Source: Mallotus nudiflorus (taxonomy: Eukaryota > Streptophyta > Magnoliopsida > Malpighiales > Euphorbiaceae). Taken from it: DNA of 64,000 nucleotides. The position numbers and the translations under genes were made by a program. Shown in pieces: positions 20,780 through 32,977 of the stretch. Numbering within the stretch: position 1 is the first letter of the stretch; the number at the start of each line of letters is the position of its first letter. The notes beneath the pieces were generated by a model. The model had not been told where the DNA came from. It worked only from the letters and a program-made list of their open reading frames with translations, and searched no databases. The stretch covers positions 248,001 through 312,000 of the forward strand of contig CANTUR010000920.1 in assembly GCA_947683625.1 (NCBI GenBank), given 5' to 3'.

Positions 20780-21829
20780 TTATACTTCAAAGTCATACTT
20801 ACTGATCCATTCTTTCATTCTGAGAAGTTGAGGATGGGGCAGAGTCTTTCCTTTGAATTTAAGCATTTTTGGAAATGATGAGCAGTCCATCACAACTTTG
20901 AAATGATGACCAATTAGATGGAATTCAAACTTTTTTATACCATATTTAACTGCTAAGACCTCTTTGAAGGTTGAGTGATAATGGCATTCTCCATCTGTGA
21001 ACTTTCCACTAGCATGAGCACAAATCTGTCTTTTCTTATTGTCATCCTCTTCTAAAATAATAGCTCCCCAAAATTGATCGCTTGCATCTGTTTGAAGGAT
21101 TCTTTTTCCTGTGGAGGGAATCTGGAGATCAGGAAGATTTTTTATGAAAATTCTAAGTTGTTCAAGAGCTTCTGTTTGTTCTAAGGACCATGGTGGAGGA
21201 TTCTTTCTTAGAAGAGCTCTGAGAGGGGCTGTCTTCTTTGTCAAGTGAGGAATAAAATCTCTGAGATAATTGATAATGCCAAGAACTTGTCTGATTTTCC
21301 TGACAGAAAGATTTTCTTTTAAAAATTTTTCCAGTTCTATTGCAACATGAGGACCTGGAAGATACTTCCCTTCTTTGAATCTCATTCCAAGAAAATCTAT
21401 TTCTGTTTGGCCAATAAACATTTTGGTGGGTGAAAGCATAACACCATAATGTCGTACAAGATTAGCAAACTGTTGGAGCAGTTTCTCATAGGATTTTATA
21501 TCTGTAGAAAATAAAAGAATATCATCAATATAAATAAGAGCGCTGGAGAGGATGGGCTCAAAGATTTTGATCATAGCCCATTGGAACAGTGATGGGGCTA
21601 CTTTGAGTCCAAAAGGCAGCACATTCCATTGATAGTGTCTGTTTGGAATACAAAAGCCCATTTTGTATCTATCTTCCTCTTTAATTCCAAGTTGCCAAAA
21701 TCCATCCTTCAAATCAAATTTTGAAAAGATTTTAGCTCCCGTAAAAAATGAAAATAATGAGGAAATTTTTGGCAAAGGGAATTTGTCATCTTTGAGGAAG
21801 AAATTCAAAGGTTGATAGTCAATCACCAA
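20780..21829 (-). pseudogene. Reverse transcriptase-RNase H of copy C (349-codon open frame)
   Basis: The longest viral frame in the window. It covers RT palm (DYQPLNFFLKDDKFPLP, FSKFDLKDGFWQL, YIDDILLFS near 21510-21535) and thumb (LGIINYLRDFIPHLTKKTAP). RNase H follows (LQTDASDQFWGAIILEE, HYHSTFKEVLAVKYGIKKFEF, VVMDCSSFPKML) and runs to KYDFEV. A stop at 20780 interrupts RNase H near its end. Catalytic YIDD and the RNase H TDAS motif are present. The surrounding frames are broken. Confidence 0.92.
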
Positions 21830-22144
21830 TCTTTTCCTTCCACAAACTTGTTCTGATCATTTGTTTATATAAAAAGCTTGGCATGCCCATTTTGATTTTA
21901 TGGGAACAACTAGACCTTGGTCTTCCAATTTGTTGCATTCTTCAATTGCCAATTTAAGATCAGAGGGAGTCATTCCTGGATAAGTTGCCTTTGTTGGGTT
22001 GACAACTTCATTTTGTTTGAAAGGTAAGGAGATGAAGAACTCCTCATTTTTCCACAATGGTGATGAGCATTTCTGAAGAAACTCTGTATGAGATTGAGCA
22101 CTGCATTCTTTTAATAAAAACTCATGAATAGTCTAAAGGTTTGG

Positions 22145-22579
22145 TTAAGAAACGGTTTGGCCAATAAAAAGGATAGATGAAATATTGGTGAATGGTTGAA
22201 AGTATTTCTTGAACTTGAGTCCGTTGGGAAGAATTCTCAAGTCTTTCATCTTCCAATTGACATCAAAGCCAATGACAATATCTTTTCCAGGTAAAGAAGA
22301 TCCAAGAACATGTGTCCAGGTGTAACAATTTGGAAATAATTGGATATTTATTGGGTGTCTGGTTTTAAGGTCAGTTTCAAGTAATTCTCCATTAACTGTA
22401 GAGAAATACTCAGAATGATGTTTCCAACATTCTTTAGGCAAGGCTTTTGGGTTAAGAATGGTAGTTTTGGCTCCAGTGTCGATCAAGGCTACAAGTTTTA
22501 TGGGTTTGAAATAACTGGTTGGGTAAATTTGAATAAGGAACAAAGGTATTGGATGTTTTTCATGAGTTAGGGCTATCAT
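22145..22579 (-). pseudogene. Aspartic protease of copy C, active-site motif intact
   Basis: A 144-codon frame holding LVALIDTGAKTTILN. It is the only one of the three copies that keeps the DTG triad. Downstream GLKFKKYFQPFTNISSILFIG leads to a stop at 22145; 21857-22057 continues toward RT. Confidence 0.85.
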
Positions 22580-22739
22580 GTCTCTATTATCACCACCAAT
22601 TAAGAACTGGTCATTCCAGGACTCTGTTTCAGAGCTGGAAATTTCTGAGTTTGTCTCTTGGCCTACAGCAAAAACACATTCTGGTGAAGCTTGTTCTTCT
22701 TCTGAAAAGAGAGACTTAAGATCAGCATCATTCAGGTCT

Positions 22740-25374
22740 ACTTTAGTGATCTGCTAAATTTGTTGAATCATTTGCTCAGTCTTCTTTGTTTTTGAAGGGC
22801 AATTTTTTACAAAATGACCCTTTTTCCCACAGATGTAGCATCTATCAGTTTTCTTCTTGCCTCAAAACTTTTTTTTCTTATAATACTTCCACTTCTTAAA
22901 CTTGGATCTTTTCCCTTTCTTCTTCAATTTGAAGAAGTGTTTCTTCTTCTTTGATGGAAAAATACAAACATCAGCATCTTTGCATTTGATCTGTAAATCA
23001 AGCCTATCATATGAAAGTTTTCCCAAAGGATTCTTCCTACTGCCCAGATATAGTTTAATCATCTTCCTTTGATCACATAACTGGGTATGAGCCTGAATCA
23101 TGATTTAATACAAATGTCCCATTGGCACATCTCCAACTTTGTAATTTGATTGTTGAAGGATTAAAAACATTCAAGAGGCAAGGATCTCGGGAATATAAGC
23201 CAAAAAGGCTTGTTTTAAATCAGGATTAGCAGTGCCTCCTAACAAGTAAAATCTAGTAGACATATTTTGGAAATGTCTTTCTAAATCTTTTCTCTATAGT
23301 GAACACCATTTCATCTGGTAATACTCCTTTCGTGCAACTTCAAGATAATCATCCCATTTCCTAAGAACTCATAATGCAAGAGTCCTAGAAAATCTTATGG
23401 TGAAGTGGCATCCATTAACTAGGTTCTAGCATAAGCATTCAGAGAAGCATACCAGTTTACTAGCTTTCCCACTATTTTTGCAAGAAATGTTTCAATAACA
23501 ACCCTGAATTCTGCTCCAAGAATAAGCATTTGTCCAGCTATCCATGCTCTAAATTCTAGAAATCTATTCCTATATTGTGATGGAGGAACATCATCCAGGG
23601 TAAAATAATTTCCAGTATTTTTTTGGAAATTTGTCTGTGGATTTGGCTGTGGTGTTCTTAGCTGTTCAAATTCTTCTTCTGGATCATCAACTTCTTCAAC
23701 TTGAGGTCCTCTAGAAGATGTAGCATCATCAGCCATCAATTGGTAGGGTATTTCATAATCTGAATTAGAGTCACTTTCTGAAGATTCAGAAGATGAACTT
23801 TCCTTTGAAACAGATCCAATTGAAAAGCTGGGCATGACATTTTTAGCATATTTTTCCAAAAAGGAAGAGATGGGATTCACCATCATTAGAGGGTGTTCTG
23901 ACTCTTTTGGTGATGAGGTTGGTGAGGTATTTTTTTTTAATGATTTAAAGGGTGTTGTTTTAGGTTTTTCAGTTTGAGAGAAATGAACTGTTTTTCCTTT
24001 TTTTTTGCTGTTGTTTCATCAGAGGACTATGTTTGAGAGGGGGTTTTTAATGAGGATTTAAATCCTTGAAAATTTGGAGGAATATTCAAGGGAGCTGTTG
24101 GTGCAGGAAATAAAGATTGGGTGGAAAAGGCTGTGTATAGTGAAATGGGAATTAAATAAGGGCTGTACAAAAGACCCAAAGGATCTGGAGAGAAAGATTT
24201 TGAAGAGGTTTGTAAAGACAACTCTTCTTTCTTCCTTTTAAGATTTTTTCAAGTTGGTCAACCTGGGCTTTCAAGTTTAAAATTTATGTTTCTTTCATTT
24301 GAATGCTATTCAATGTGCCTTTGTACCTGATAATTCGCATAAGTTCATAGTGCTTCATCTCTATCTGCCTTTGTAATTCTACATGAACTACTTTCATTCG
24401 TTTTTCAAAGGCCTGACACTTTTTTCTGCCAAATTCATATGTTCAGCAACTCCATCAATCTTTTCTTCAATAAGCTTCAGTTTTTAATTTTGACCATAAG
24501 CATTTTGTGTCTGCCAGTTGACTACTGCTTCAGCCGGAGTTGTTTGTTTAGGTCTGCCATCTGCATCAACAATGTTTGATTCTAGGATAAAAGGTTGCAT
24601 GGTAAGTTAGTTTTTTGTTTCTTTGGTTAAAGGAGGAAAGTCTGTGGGTTGGAATATATAGATTTGGGGTAAAGACTTTGGCTTTCAAATCTCGGCTGAG
24701 TTTTCTTTTCTTACCCATTTCAAAGCTTTTTTGTAACATGGGAGAGGAGCTAACTTGGGTTTCGGCTGGGAAGGTTGTATTTGAGGCTTGCAAGGTTCAG
24801 GAGGAATATTTTGAGTAGATGGTGGTTTGTACCAAGCAGGAGGAGAATATGATACAAGATAATTATATTTTCCTGAAGGTTGTCCCAGAGTGCAGATGCT
24901 TGAATCTCCATCTTCATATCTTCTTCTGAATTCCTTTTCACTATATTTTCCTGGAGATTTCTTCTTTTTCTTTTTCTTCTCATCATCATCAAAGTAGGAT
25001 GCAGCACAACAATTATCACAATTACAATAATCAAAATAGCAGTGACCATCACGCTTAAAAGCATAGACTGGTCTTTCAGAATTATCAAAAGAGGCTACAT
25101 GAATGTTATCTTCTGGATCCCAAGGATTAATCATGAACTGTGTATTAAAAACTGTAGGAGTCTCTTGTTTTCTCCTAAAGATCGTATCAACTGATCCATC
25201 ATATCTTTTGATATGCATTGGGTCTATACCTTGAATTGGCTCTACTGTCTCATGCAACTTCTCATAATTGGTGATCCATTTTTCTGGGAATAATTTTAAC
25301 AAATCATTCCTAGAAAGTTGTTTAGGTGTGTGGATACACATGGGAGTATTATGAGAGTCTGCTTTTATGAACAA
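22740..25374 (-). pseudogene. Coat protein region of copy C
   Basis: 24685-25374 is open for 229 codons and includes the movement/coat linker, the cysteine cluster CYFDYCNCDNCC and the lysine run. Further pieces are 24027-24221, 23419-23886 (acidic serine-rich stretch, then WYASLNAYA) and 22862-23101. The zinc knuckle, near 22795-22850, keeps its C-C-H-C ligands. A stop at the lysine-rich GKKKT segment near 22860 and others break the frame. Confidence 0.8.
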
Positions 25375-26136
25375 AGCATCATTTTGGACACAGGGTAGTG
25401 ACAGGTTGATAGCATGGTTTTGGAGACGGTAGACAATTTAGTAGTGAAGGGTGGCTACTTTGGCTGTGGAGATTTGTTCAGCACCAAGGATCTGGAGTTG
25501 CACTTTTAAAGCTGTCAAGGCATGGGGATCAAAAAGGGCAAGATTATAATTTGGGAAAAATGTAAAGAATACTGAGCCAGCATTTAAGGATGTCTTTACG
25601 GTCCTAATTACAGCATGTTGATACTGCTTATATCTAGAATCTAAAAGAGCAATCCTAGAGAAAACAGGTTGCCCTGCTCTGCCATGGTAGGAGAGTCCTA
25701 ACCTTATAGCTCAAAAGTGGATGTGAGTGTATCCTTGGTTAAGCCAAGTTCTTAGAAATTCTGGAGGAATTTCTAAGGTCACGAATTGTTCTGTCTGAGA
25801 GGCTGGTATATGGTGTTAATCAAAGCTGGAGGCTTGAACATATTCTTTTTATAGAAGAAGTGGGTCGGTTTACAAGAGCTTTAAAATATTGTTTCTAATT
25901 TATTTTGGATTTTGAAAAGGCATCATAAGGGTTCAACAGGGGAAACTTTGATTCTTCAATCTTTTGGTCTTCAGGAAGGTAAGTAAATTCATATAAGTAA
26001 TCGGTCTTTTTCTGGGTAGTTTGGTTGATGGGGGGGTGATAGGGTAATAGCAACAAACTTAGTTGGCACATACTTATAATCACATATTACAGAGGGAGTA
26101 AAAAGAGGGAACAGAAGAGCTTTCTGGTTCTGTCAT
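25375..26136 (-). pseudogene. Movement protein region of copy C, frameshifted
   Basis: It starts ATG at 26136 after the same leader as A and B. Recognisable pieces include PPINQTTQKKTDYLYEFTYLP (25895-26083) and the 30K-like core further left. Several frame changes break it, including one in a G run near 26030. Unlike copy A, the end reads without a stop (MFIKADSHNTP) into the coat region, which indicates a movement-coat fusion in the ancestral polyprotein. Confidence 0.72.
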
Positions 26137-26188
26137 GTTTAAGAATTTCTTCTTTTTTAGTCTTCAAATGAATTACAACAATTCCAAT

Positions 26189-26465
26189 AGAAGATCACCA
26201 AGCCCCTTTTAGGTTCGGATTGTGACACCAATGATTTTGTGTGACAACCTCTCGGCAACTTACCTCACAGTCTCACCCATCTTTCATTCATGTTCTAAAT
26301 GCCTGGAAATTGACTTCCACTATGTTTGTGACAAGGTAATGCCTTATCAACTTGTTGTCCATCACATTCCAATAGAAGATCACCAAGCCCCTATTCACAC
26401 GAAGATTTCAAATCCTACGCTTCAAATTGACTGTCCAACAATCTCCAACTCAAATTGTAGGAGGA
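26189..26465 (+). pseudogene. Ty1/copia RNase H C-terminus fragment
   Basis: The frame at 26222-26476 reads ILCDNLSATYLTVSPIFHS, KCLEIDFHYVCDKV and LVVHHIP, the end of copia RNase H (normally followed by a QLADIFTK-like motif). A 26-bp segment (ATTCCAATAGAAGATCACCA and on) occurs twice, at about 26185 and 26366. The piece next to virus copy C therefore duplicates internal copia sequence. It belongs to a different copia family from the other two in this window. Confidence 0.78.
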
Positions 26466-26649
26466 TGATAAGCTAAACTCTCATTACTGTTGTAATGAAC
26501 TTTAGTTGTTTAGATATATTCTTTGTAACTTTGTTTGTTATCACTTATCTTGTTGTTACAGTTGTGCACATTTACAACTCTTGTATTCTGTATATATTAC
26601 AGACCTTTATTTAATATTAAAACAATCAAGTTTCACTCAATTGTTTCAA
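26466..26649 (+). repeat. Probable Ty1/copia 3' LTR (about 184 bp)
   Basis: TGATAAGCTAAAC to CAATTGTTTCA, after the purine-rich GTAGGAGGA. It contains a TATA-like TGTATATATTAC near 26588. Boundaries are inferred from TG..CA ends and position only. Confidence 0.5.
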
Positions 26650-29278
26650 TAATAGTACTGTCACGACCCAAATCAGAGAGTTATGACCGGTGCTAAGGAA
26701 TGAAAATTTTTTTGAATCTGGAACCCGTAGCAAGCCTTAAAAATAAAAACACATGCAATAATAGTATAAAAGTACACCATAATTAAAACTTAAATTAATA
26801 TAAAAGAAAATCGTTATTTTTTTATTTTATAACATAATAAAAATATCTTCATATAATATTTGATACAAAATCTTTAATATTCCAACACATTACCAATATA
26901 ATAATGCTACTATTGCAGTAATTACTAAATATAAGAAGACAATAGTTCAGTATTTACATAAGTCAGCCGGGAAGAGAAAAATTCGATGAATAGTACTACG
27001 AGGAATGTCTGAAGTAGTAAATCCTAAAAAAAATGTTGAGGGAAGTAAAACCTCACTGAGTGAATTATTATAATATATATACATGCAACCTAAACTCATA
27101 TATATATATATATATATACATTTCACACAAATGCTAAAATTCACTTTTATATAATAATAAATGCATAAAAATTTATTTAAGTGAAGGATCAAGTAGAACC
27201 CTAAAATATTACGCAACCTCAATCGTTAAGTCTCACTAGCCAACATGCTTACTTAATTCCAAAATATTTCTCTTTTCCATTTCTAGACAGTAGATTAGCC
27301 CCGAGACACTACGTCAACCGAGCTCCTGCAATCACACCACTCTTTCATCATATTCACAATAATCAATTATTCAAATCTCACATCAAATATCAAATAATAT
27401 TAACCCTAAAATCTAAGGCACTAGTATGTACACAGTACTAGTGCAGCCCATTAGGTAGCACGTTCTACTATTATCCTTCAAATAAATCGTATAATTATTG
27501 AAAATAGTAAAATGCATAATTTAAACATGATGGCATTCATTTTTAAATAAATATACCAATTATATACCAAACATATACCAAAATATATCAACATATATAT
27601 ATTACGTATATACCAAATATATACTAAAAATATATCAAATATATGCTTAGTATATACCAAAAATATACCAAATATATACCAAACTATACCAAACATATAT
27701 ATCACATATATACCAAACATATACATAATCATTTAGCAAAATAATTCATATTTAAATACATTATAAAAATATGGATGCTCAATTTTATGTATTCTACATG
27801 CAATGCATATATAAAATAATAACTCACAGTTGTGCGCTTCTCTAAACAGAGTATATTGACCTAGTCCGATAGGTCCCGATCTTGACGCAATTAAAGAAAA
27901 CAAATAAATAATAATAATAATAATAGAATTGAAATACTAATTTCATACTTCTAGAAATACTAAAGAAAGACTCAATTTAGGACACAACTCGACTAAAATC
28001 AAAAATTCAGTATCAACCCGATGTCACATTTTAGGAAAATTCTATGAAAAATTCAGCAGAATTTTCTCTGTAAAATAGACATCTTTCTACTAAAAGTAAA
28101 GTTGATCCTGCAAGCAAACATATTTCAATAACCATAAATTGACAACTTCTCGAGTTGGGCTCCCGAACTATATAATTCACCCAATTGAGAACTAAAATAC
28201 ACAATAATCAATAATTTAATAATAATATATTAAAAATCATTAAAATCCATAAAAATTAATAAAATACCTCAATTCAAGTTATTTAAATAATAAATACCTT
28301 AAAACTAATTATTTTTCAATTAGTTAATAAAACTCAAATAAATTATATAATATTAATAAAAATTCATTTTTCAATTATTCGAAATTAAATAGTAAAATAC
28401 ACAAATAATTATTTAAATAGTTCAAATATGTAATAAAACTAGTTAAAAACTCATTTAATCACAAAAACAGTAAATAAAATTATTATTTGAATATATATTT
28501 CCAGAAATTATTAATAATTAGTTAAAAATAGTAAATAATTCATGAAAATTATTTTAATACTATTTATTATTCCAAAATTATTCAAAACATACTAGTTAAT
28601 TCAATTAAAACACCAAATTTACTAATTTATATTCATTTTTCCAAAAATTAATTTTTTACATAAACCTTCAAAAATTCGTAACAAATAATCATATCACAAT
28701 TTCAATATACTTTCTTCACAAACTATAATCCAAATAATTTAAAAATTTATTAAAAATATAAAAATTTTATGGCGATGGTCACCAGAATAGTGATTTATTG
28801 GAAAACCAAACACCAAAAGTCAAAACAATTTAGAAAAATCAAAAAATATATATTTGTGTAGCTCAAACTTCACACAACAACATTTATAAAAGAACTAAGC
28901 CTAAATAACAGGATATCAAGCTCAAAAAAAAAGAAAACCTAAGTAGACATAAACTAAAACTTGAAAATAATTCACTAACTGTACATCCTAAACTTGAACC
29001 GAGTTGAAAATGAGCTTATCCAGATCGAGAGAAATCGAATGAGTTCCGAATCTCTAGTTAAAATCGCCGAAAATTATCGCCAACAACACTACAAGTTGCT
29101 ATTGTCTTCTCTATTTGACGTGAGAAATGGGGAGGAAAGGCAAGCGGTCGACGGCGGGAAGGGGTGAAGCTTGGTGGTGGTCTGCGGTGGTTGGCGGAGA
29201 CTTGGGTGGTGCAGGGTATCACACAGGAAGAAAAAGAAGAAAAAAAAAAGAAAAGGAAAAAGGAAAAAGGAGAGAGAG

Positions 29279-29282
<4 letters not shown>

Positions 29283-29309
<27 letters not shown>
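29283..29309. repeat. (TA)n microsatellite
   Basis: Short TA run in the solo LTR. Confidence 0.9.
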
Positions 29310-29311
<2 letters not shown>

Positions 29312-29360
29312 CGTATTTTTTTATATATTAATAGAAAGAAATTCCCATCACATATATAAA

Positions 29361-29393
29361 ATAATAATAACAATAATAATAATAATAATAATA

Positions 29394-29431
<38 letters not shown>
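29361..29431. repeat. (AAT)n(ATT)n self-complementary trinucleotide run
   Basis: An AAT repeat turns directly into an ATT repeat, so the two halves can pair. Lies in the solo LTR. Confidence 0.9.
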
Positions 29432-29673
29432 AATTAAGTCATTACTTTTAAATTAAATCCACCACTTATATTAAAATATTTAAAATAAAATAATTTAATA
29501 CTATTCACAAATAATAACAATAATAATATTAATAGATAAATAAATAATTATATACAACACTAAAATTAAATTACACACAATAATTATAATATGTAAAAAG
29601 TTAAAATATTTATTAATACTGTATAACTCAAAATTAATTTAATAATTTATAAATATCATGTTATAACAAGTAC

Positions 29674-29793
29674 CAAAAAAATTAAAAACTTAAATCTTTT
29701 AACTGAAAGATTGAAATATAATAATTTTTAACTATATTTTACTAACATTAAAAAATAAGAAAATAATTTAATCTGTACGACATGTGTGTGTGG

Positions 29794-29854
<61 letters not shown>

Positions 29855-30094
29855 GTAATTTTTAACTTTATATATACACCCACAATATTGTTTTTGTTAT
29901 AATTTAAACCATTTTCAATTTAACCTGCACAAAATTTTTATTTTTTAATTTCAGATTAATATTGAAATTGCCTTCGTAATTTTCGACATTCCATTAAAAT
30001 TTAAAATCAAATTTAATCTCATTTAAAAAAAAACCTAAAAATTTTTCATATTAATATATTTTAATTTGAATTACTATCATCATATAGTAATTTT

Positions 30095-30144
<50 letters not shown>

Positions 30145-30157
30145 CATAAATATTTTC
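29674..30157. other. AT-rich intergenic DNA with two TA microsatellites
   Basis: No gene seen. TA runs occupy about 29797-29846 and 30100-30143. This is the upstream region of the lipid-transfer-protein gene. Confidence 0.8.
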
Positions 30158-30165
30158 TTATAAAT
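30158..30165 (+). promoter_or_regulatory. Candidate TATA box of the lipid transfer protein gene
   Basis: TTATAAAT, about 340 bp before the chosen start codon. This would imply a long 5' leader. Other AT-rich boxes are possible. Confidence 0.3.
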
Positions 30166-30500
30166 GGAAACAAGAAGATGTTTTTTAGTTAAAAAACGAA
30201 GTAAAATTTGATCATATAATTAATTGATACTTTTCAACAACGTGAAGCTGGAATTTGCTTTCTCAACGTAATATTTGTTCACACTCCATTTTTTCCACAC
30301 TAGTTTCATCATCAAAACCTCAACTAATGTAGTGAAATTGACACATAGACACCAACAGCATGACTCATCATGCTCCTTTACCACAGCCACCACCTTTAAA
30401 TTGCTCCTCGTCGATCAGGCTATATGCACCACTTCTCGCTCACACTTCCACTTTTATCACTACTTTCTCACTCAGTGATCACCAAAAATTTGATCAAAAC

Positions 30501-30794
30501 ATGATGAAGAGGAACATCTGGCTCGTGGTGGTGATGGTGATGATGATGATGATGCTACTAACTGAGTCAACCGTGTCGAACAATGCAGTGGCATGCAATC
30601 CAACTGATCTGAGCCCATGTCTGCCGGCGATTAAGTCGAATTCACCACCAACAAGTATTTGTTGCAGCAAGCTGAAGGCCCAGAAGCCTTGTTTTTGTGG
30701 GTACTTGAAAGATCCAAAGATGAAGCCATATCTTTCATCTCCTAATGCAAAAAAGGTTGCTAGTGCCTGTCATGTTCCCTTCCCTAAATGCTAG
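30501..30794 (+). CDS. Type-2 non-specific lipid transfer protein (nsLTP2), secreted
   Basis: 97 codons, no intron. An N-terminal signal peptide (about residues 1-30, with a run VMVMMMMMLL) precedes a mature domain of about 67 residues. Its eight cysteines have spacing C-x7-C-x13-CC-x8-C-x-C-x23-C-x6-C, the nsLTP2 pattern, with the CxC residue Phe as is common. Such proteins bind lipids in a four-disulfide helical fold in the cell wall space and act in cuticle formation, signalling or defence. The exact role here is unknown. The frame is open upstream to an ATG at 30360, but that would bury the signal peptide, so 30501 (or 30504) is preferred. It is intact and the only host gene I can support here. 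Confidence 0.93.
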   Translation: MMKRNIWLVVVMVMMMMMLLTESTVSNNAVACNPTDLSPCLPAIKSNSPPTSICCSKLKAQKPCFCGYLKDPKMKPYLSSPNAKKVASACHVPFPKC

Positions 30795-30897
30795 TTCTCT
30801 TAATAATACAATTATCAGTACTATCACTTCTGTGATACGTCCATGAAATGGGACATTGCTGCTATAGCTACTATGTTTTACGAAATAAGAAAAGCTG

Positions 30898-30904
30898 AAT
30901 AAAA
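30898..30904 (+). terminator. Candidate polyadenylation signal of the nsLTP2 gene
   Basis: AATAAAA lies about 104 bp after the stop codon, a normal plant 3' UTR distance. Confidence 0.55.
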
Positions 30905-32977
30905 GTTGAGTTTAATAAAATTATCATAAGAGTACTATGTTATTTGTTTGTGACTTCATGTGTATATGTTATTAGGCTTGTTAATTAGGCAGATAATTGA
31001 GGTACTTCTAATTAATCGGTTCAATTTATTAATATTATAAAGATAGTAAAAATTTTTTAATAATTAATTTAATATAATTATATACATTAAAACTCAAATT
31101 GAAATATTACTTGATATAAATATATACGAGTCACTTCCAAGTTTGTTCAATATGATGAAAATGACATATAATTATCATCGTCTCCCTCCATATTACATTA
31201 AAGTTTATTTATTTTCATGACCAAAATAATATACAATACAATCGTCTGTAATCCAATGTTATTAATTTATTATCAGTGTGTAGAAATTGAAGTCTTAATT
31301 TATTTCTTTTTATTTTCTTAAAAAAAGAAAAATAACTGTTATACATTTATAGGAGGAAAGTTCACTTTTATTTAGTTGGCTTTTTCTTCTCTCAATTTCT
31401 AAATAGAAATGAATTACTTAAGGGCTGTTTACTTGATATTTTTTAATAAATTTAATATTTTAGTATTTTTTTTTATAATTTTATTAGATATAATGGAGAA
31501 TATAAAAATATGTAAAAAAGAAATATTATATTATAATAATTAATATAATTTTTAATATTGGAAAAAAAAATTTCTAAATTTAACAAATGAACACAATATT
31601 CAAAATTTTCTCCAATTTTCTTTAGAAAATGAAAATTAGTTTTCTAGAAAAATCAATGTTAGAAAATACAAAACAGTTATATACAAGTAAGCAGAAACTT
31701 ATTATCACTATACCCAATTTATAACACCCAATAGTTAGTTGTGTAAAATTAAAATAAATATCTTGTTTTTATTAAGTGTAAAATACTTAGTATATATGTC
31801 AAAATTAATATATATATCAAACATCATAAAGAAAAAAAAAACAAAAAAAACTTACGTTATTTATTCACTCCCTTCAGATTTTATAATAGTAAGATAGGGG
31901 GTTTGTTTCGTCCATTCCATTCATTTGCTATTGGAAAACTTTAAAAAGGGCATAACTGCTGCGCTGCAAAAGAAAAGGACAGTTGGTTCTTTGGTAAAAA
32001 ATATAGCAGTTTCATTCTTCTTTTAAGTCCAAATTTTTATATTTATAATATTTAGTGGCATTCGATTTTACATATAAAGTTTAATCTCAATCGGTTACAA
32101 TTTGATTATTTGGTAAAATTTTAAAATTAATAATTAATAGCTATTTTTATTTAAAATAGGTGTGAATTTGATAAGCTCTATTTTATAATTTTTTTTCCAT
32201 TAACTGAAAATTTTTATTTATTTATTTTTTATTTAAATTATTTCACTTTTATTAAAAATAACTAATAACAAATAACTTCAAATTAAATGTACATGATTAA
32301 TTTTTATAGTTCATAAGTAAACAAATATTATTTTAAATTATAATTGATAATTAAATAATTATAATATTTATATGTATAACTATTTTTTTAAAAATATACA
32401 ATAACATTTGTATTTTAAACTTTATTTTTAATAATTTCCATTAATTATTTTAATAGTACATAAATCACTGACAACAAATTATTATTCATTGCTATATATT
32501 ATTTTTAAATAATTTACATAACTAAAAAATATATAAAATTATATTTACAAATGATGAATGACACTTCTATTGGTCAATTGACATGTTAATAGTAACAACT
32601 AATAAAATTTTACTAAATAATTCATATTTATTAGCTAATAATTATTCATCATGTACAATTGCTATTAGCTACTAGCTGCTATAAACAACTGAATAAAATA
32701 AATTCTTAATTTATGTATTATATTTTTATTAATTTTATATATAATTAAAAATAATATTTTTGTTCAGAAAAATTGATAATTATACAATGATAAAAAGTCA
32801 TGGTAAATTCATTTCATGCAAGAAAACTCTGATTACCAAGTATAAGCTATTCGACCACTTGCAAAGCTTTGTATAATTTTAAAATTTTTATCAATTTTAA
32901 ATGTATGATTGTAATTTTCTTTTCTAATATTACACACATCATTACATCATTTATAATCTCAAATATATCATTATTAA
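30905..32977. other. AT-rich intergenic DNA, possible MITE remnants
   Basis: No gene or ORF of note. Two stretches have weak inverted ends that may be hAT-type MITE remnants. One is about 31422-31705 (GCTGTTTACTTG against CAAGTAAGCAGA); the other is about 32040-32690, ending in TTAGCTACTAGCTGCTATAAAC. Neither has a convincing target duplication. Confidence 0.5.

Larger units (their letters stand above)
19664..26188 (-). mobile_element. Endogenous pararetrovirus copy C, the most complete but degenerate
   Basis: Reading leftward from 26188 there are the leader, movement region (ATG at 26136), coat, protease, RT, RNase H, hydrophobic segment and C-terminal ORF. Protease (DTGA) and RT (YIDD) catalytic motifs are both still present. 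The longest surviving frame covers RT and RNase H (349 codons). Stops and frameshifts occur in the movement region, coat region and C-terminal ORF. The 5' end joins copia DNA at the shared bases ATTCCA; the 3' end lacks the TATA/AATAAA region of copy B. Confidence 0.88.
26659..29668 (-). repeat. Ty3/gypsy (Tekay-like) solo LTR, 3010 bp
   Basis: On the minus strand it starts TGTTATAACATGATA and ends GGGTCGTGACA. It is flanked by perfect AGTAC duplications (26654-26658 and 29669-29673). The start aligns with TGTAATATCCTGA of the LTR at 1770, and the end shares GGCTTGCTACGGGTTCC and CCTTAGCACCGGTC with the other family members. No internal domain adjoins it, so it is a solo LTR left by recombination. 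It includes TA-rich satellite-like motifs (27540-27725, ATATACCAA units) and two microsatellites. ORFs in it are spurious. Confidence 0.92.

Noticed and set aside
27478..27732. 84-codon minus ORF rich in YMFGI/YIWYI
   Set aside because: Product of ATATACCAA-type repeats within the solo LTR.
29127..29456. ORFs on both strands near 29.1-29.4 kb
   Set aside because: They lie in the solo LTR and run through the TA and AAT repeats. There is no homology.
30275..30478. Separate small protein upstream of the nsLTP2 gene
   Set aside because: It overlaps the 5' leader in another frame and has no recognisable features.
31422..31705. hAT-type MITE
   Set aside because: Terminal inverted match is short and imperfect, and no 8-bp duplication was found.
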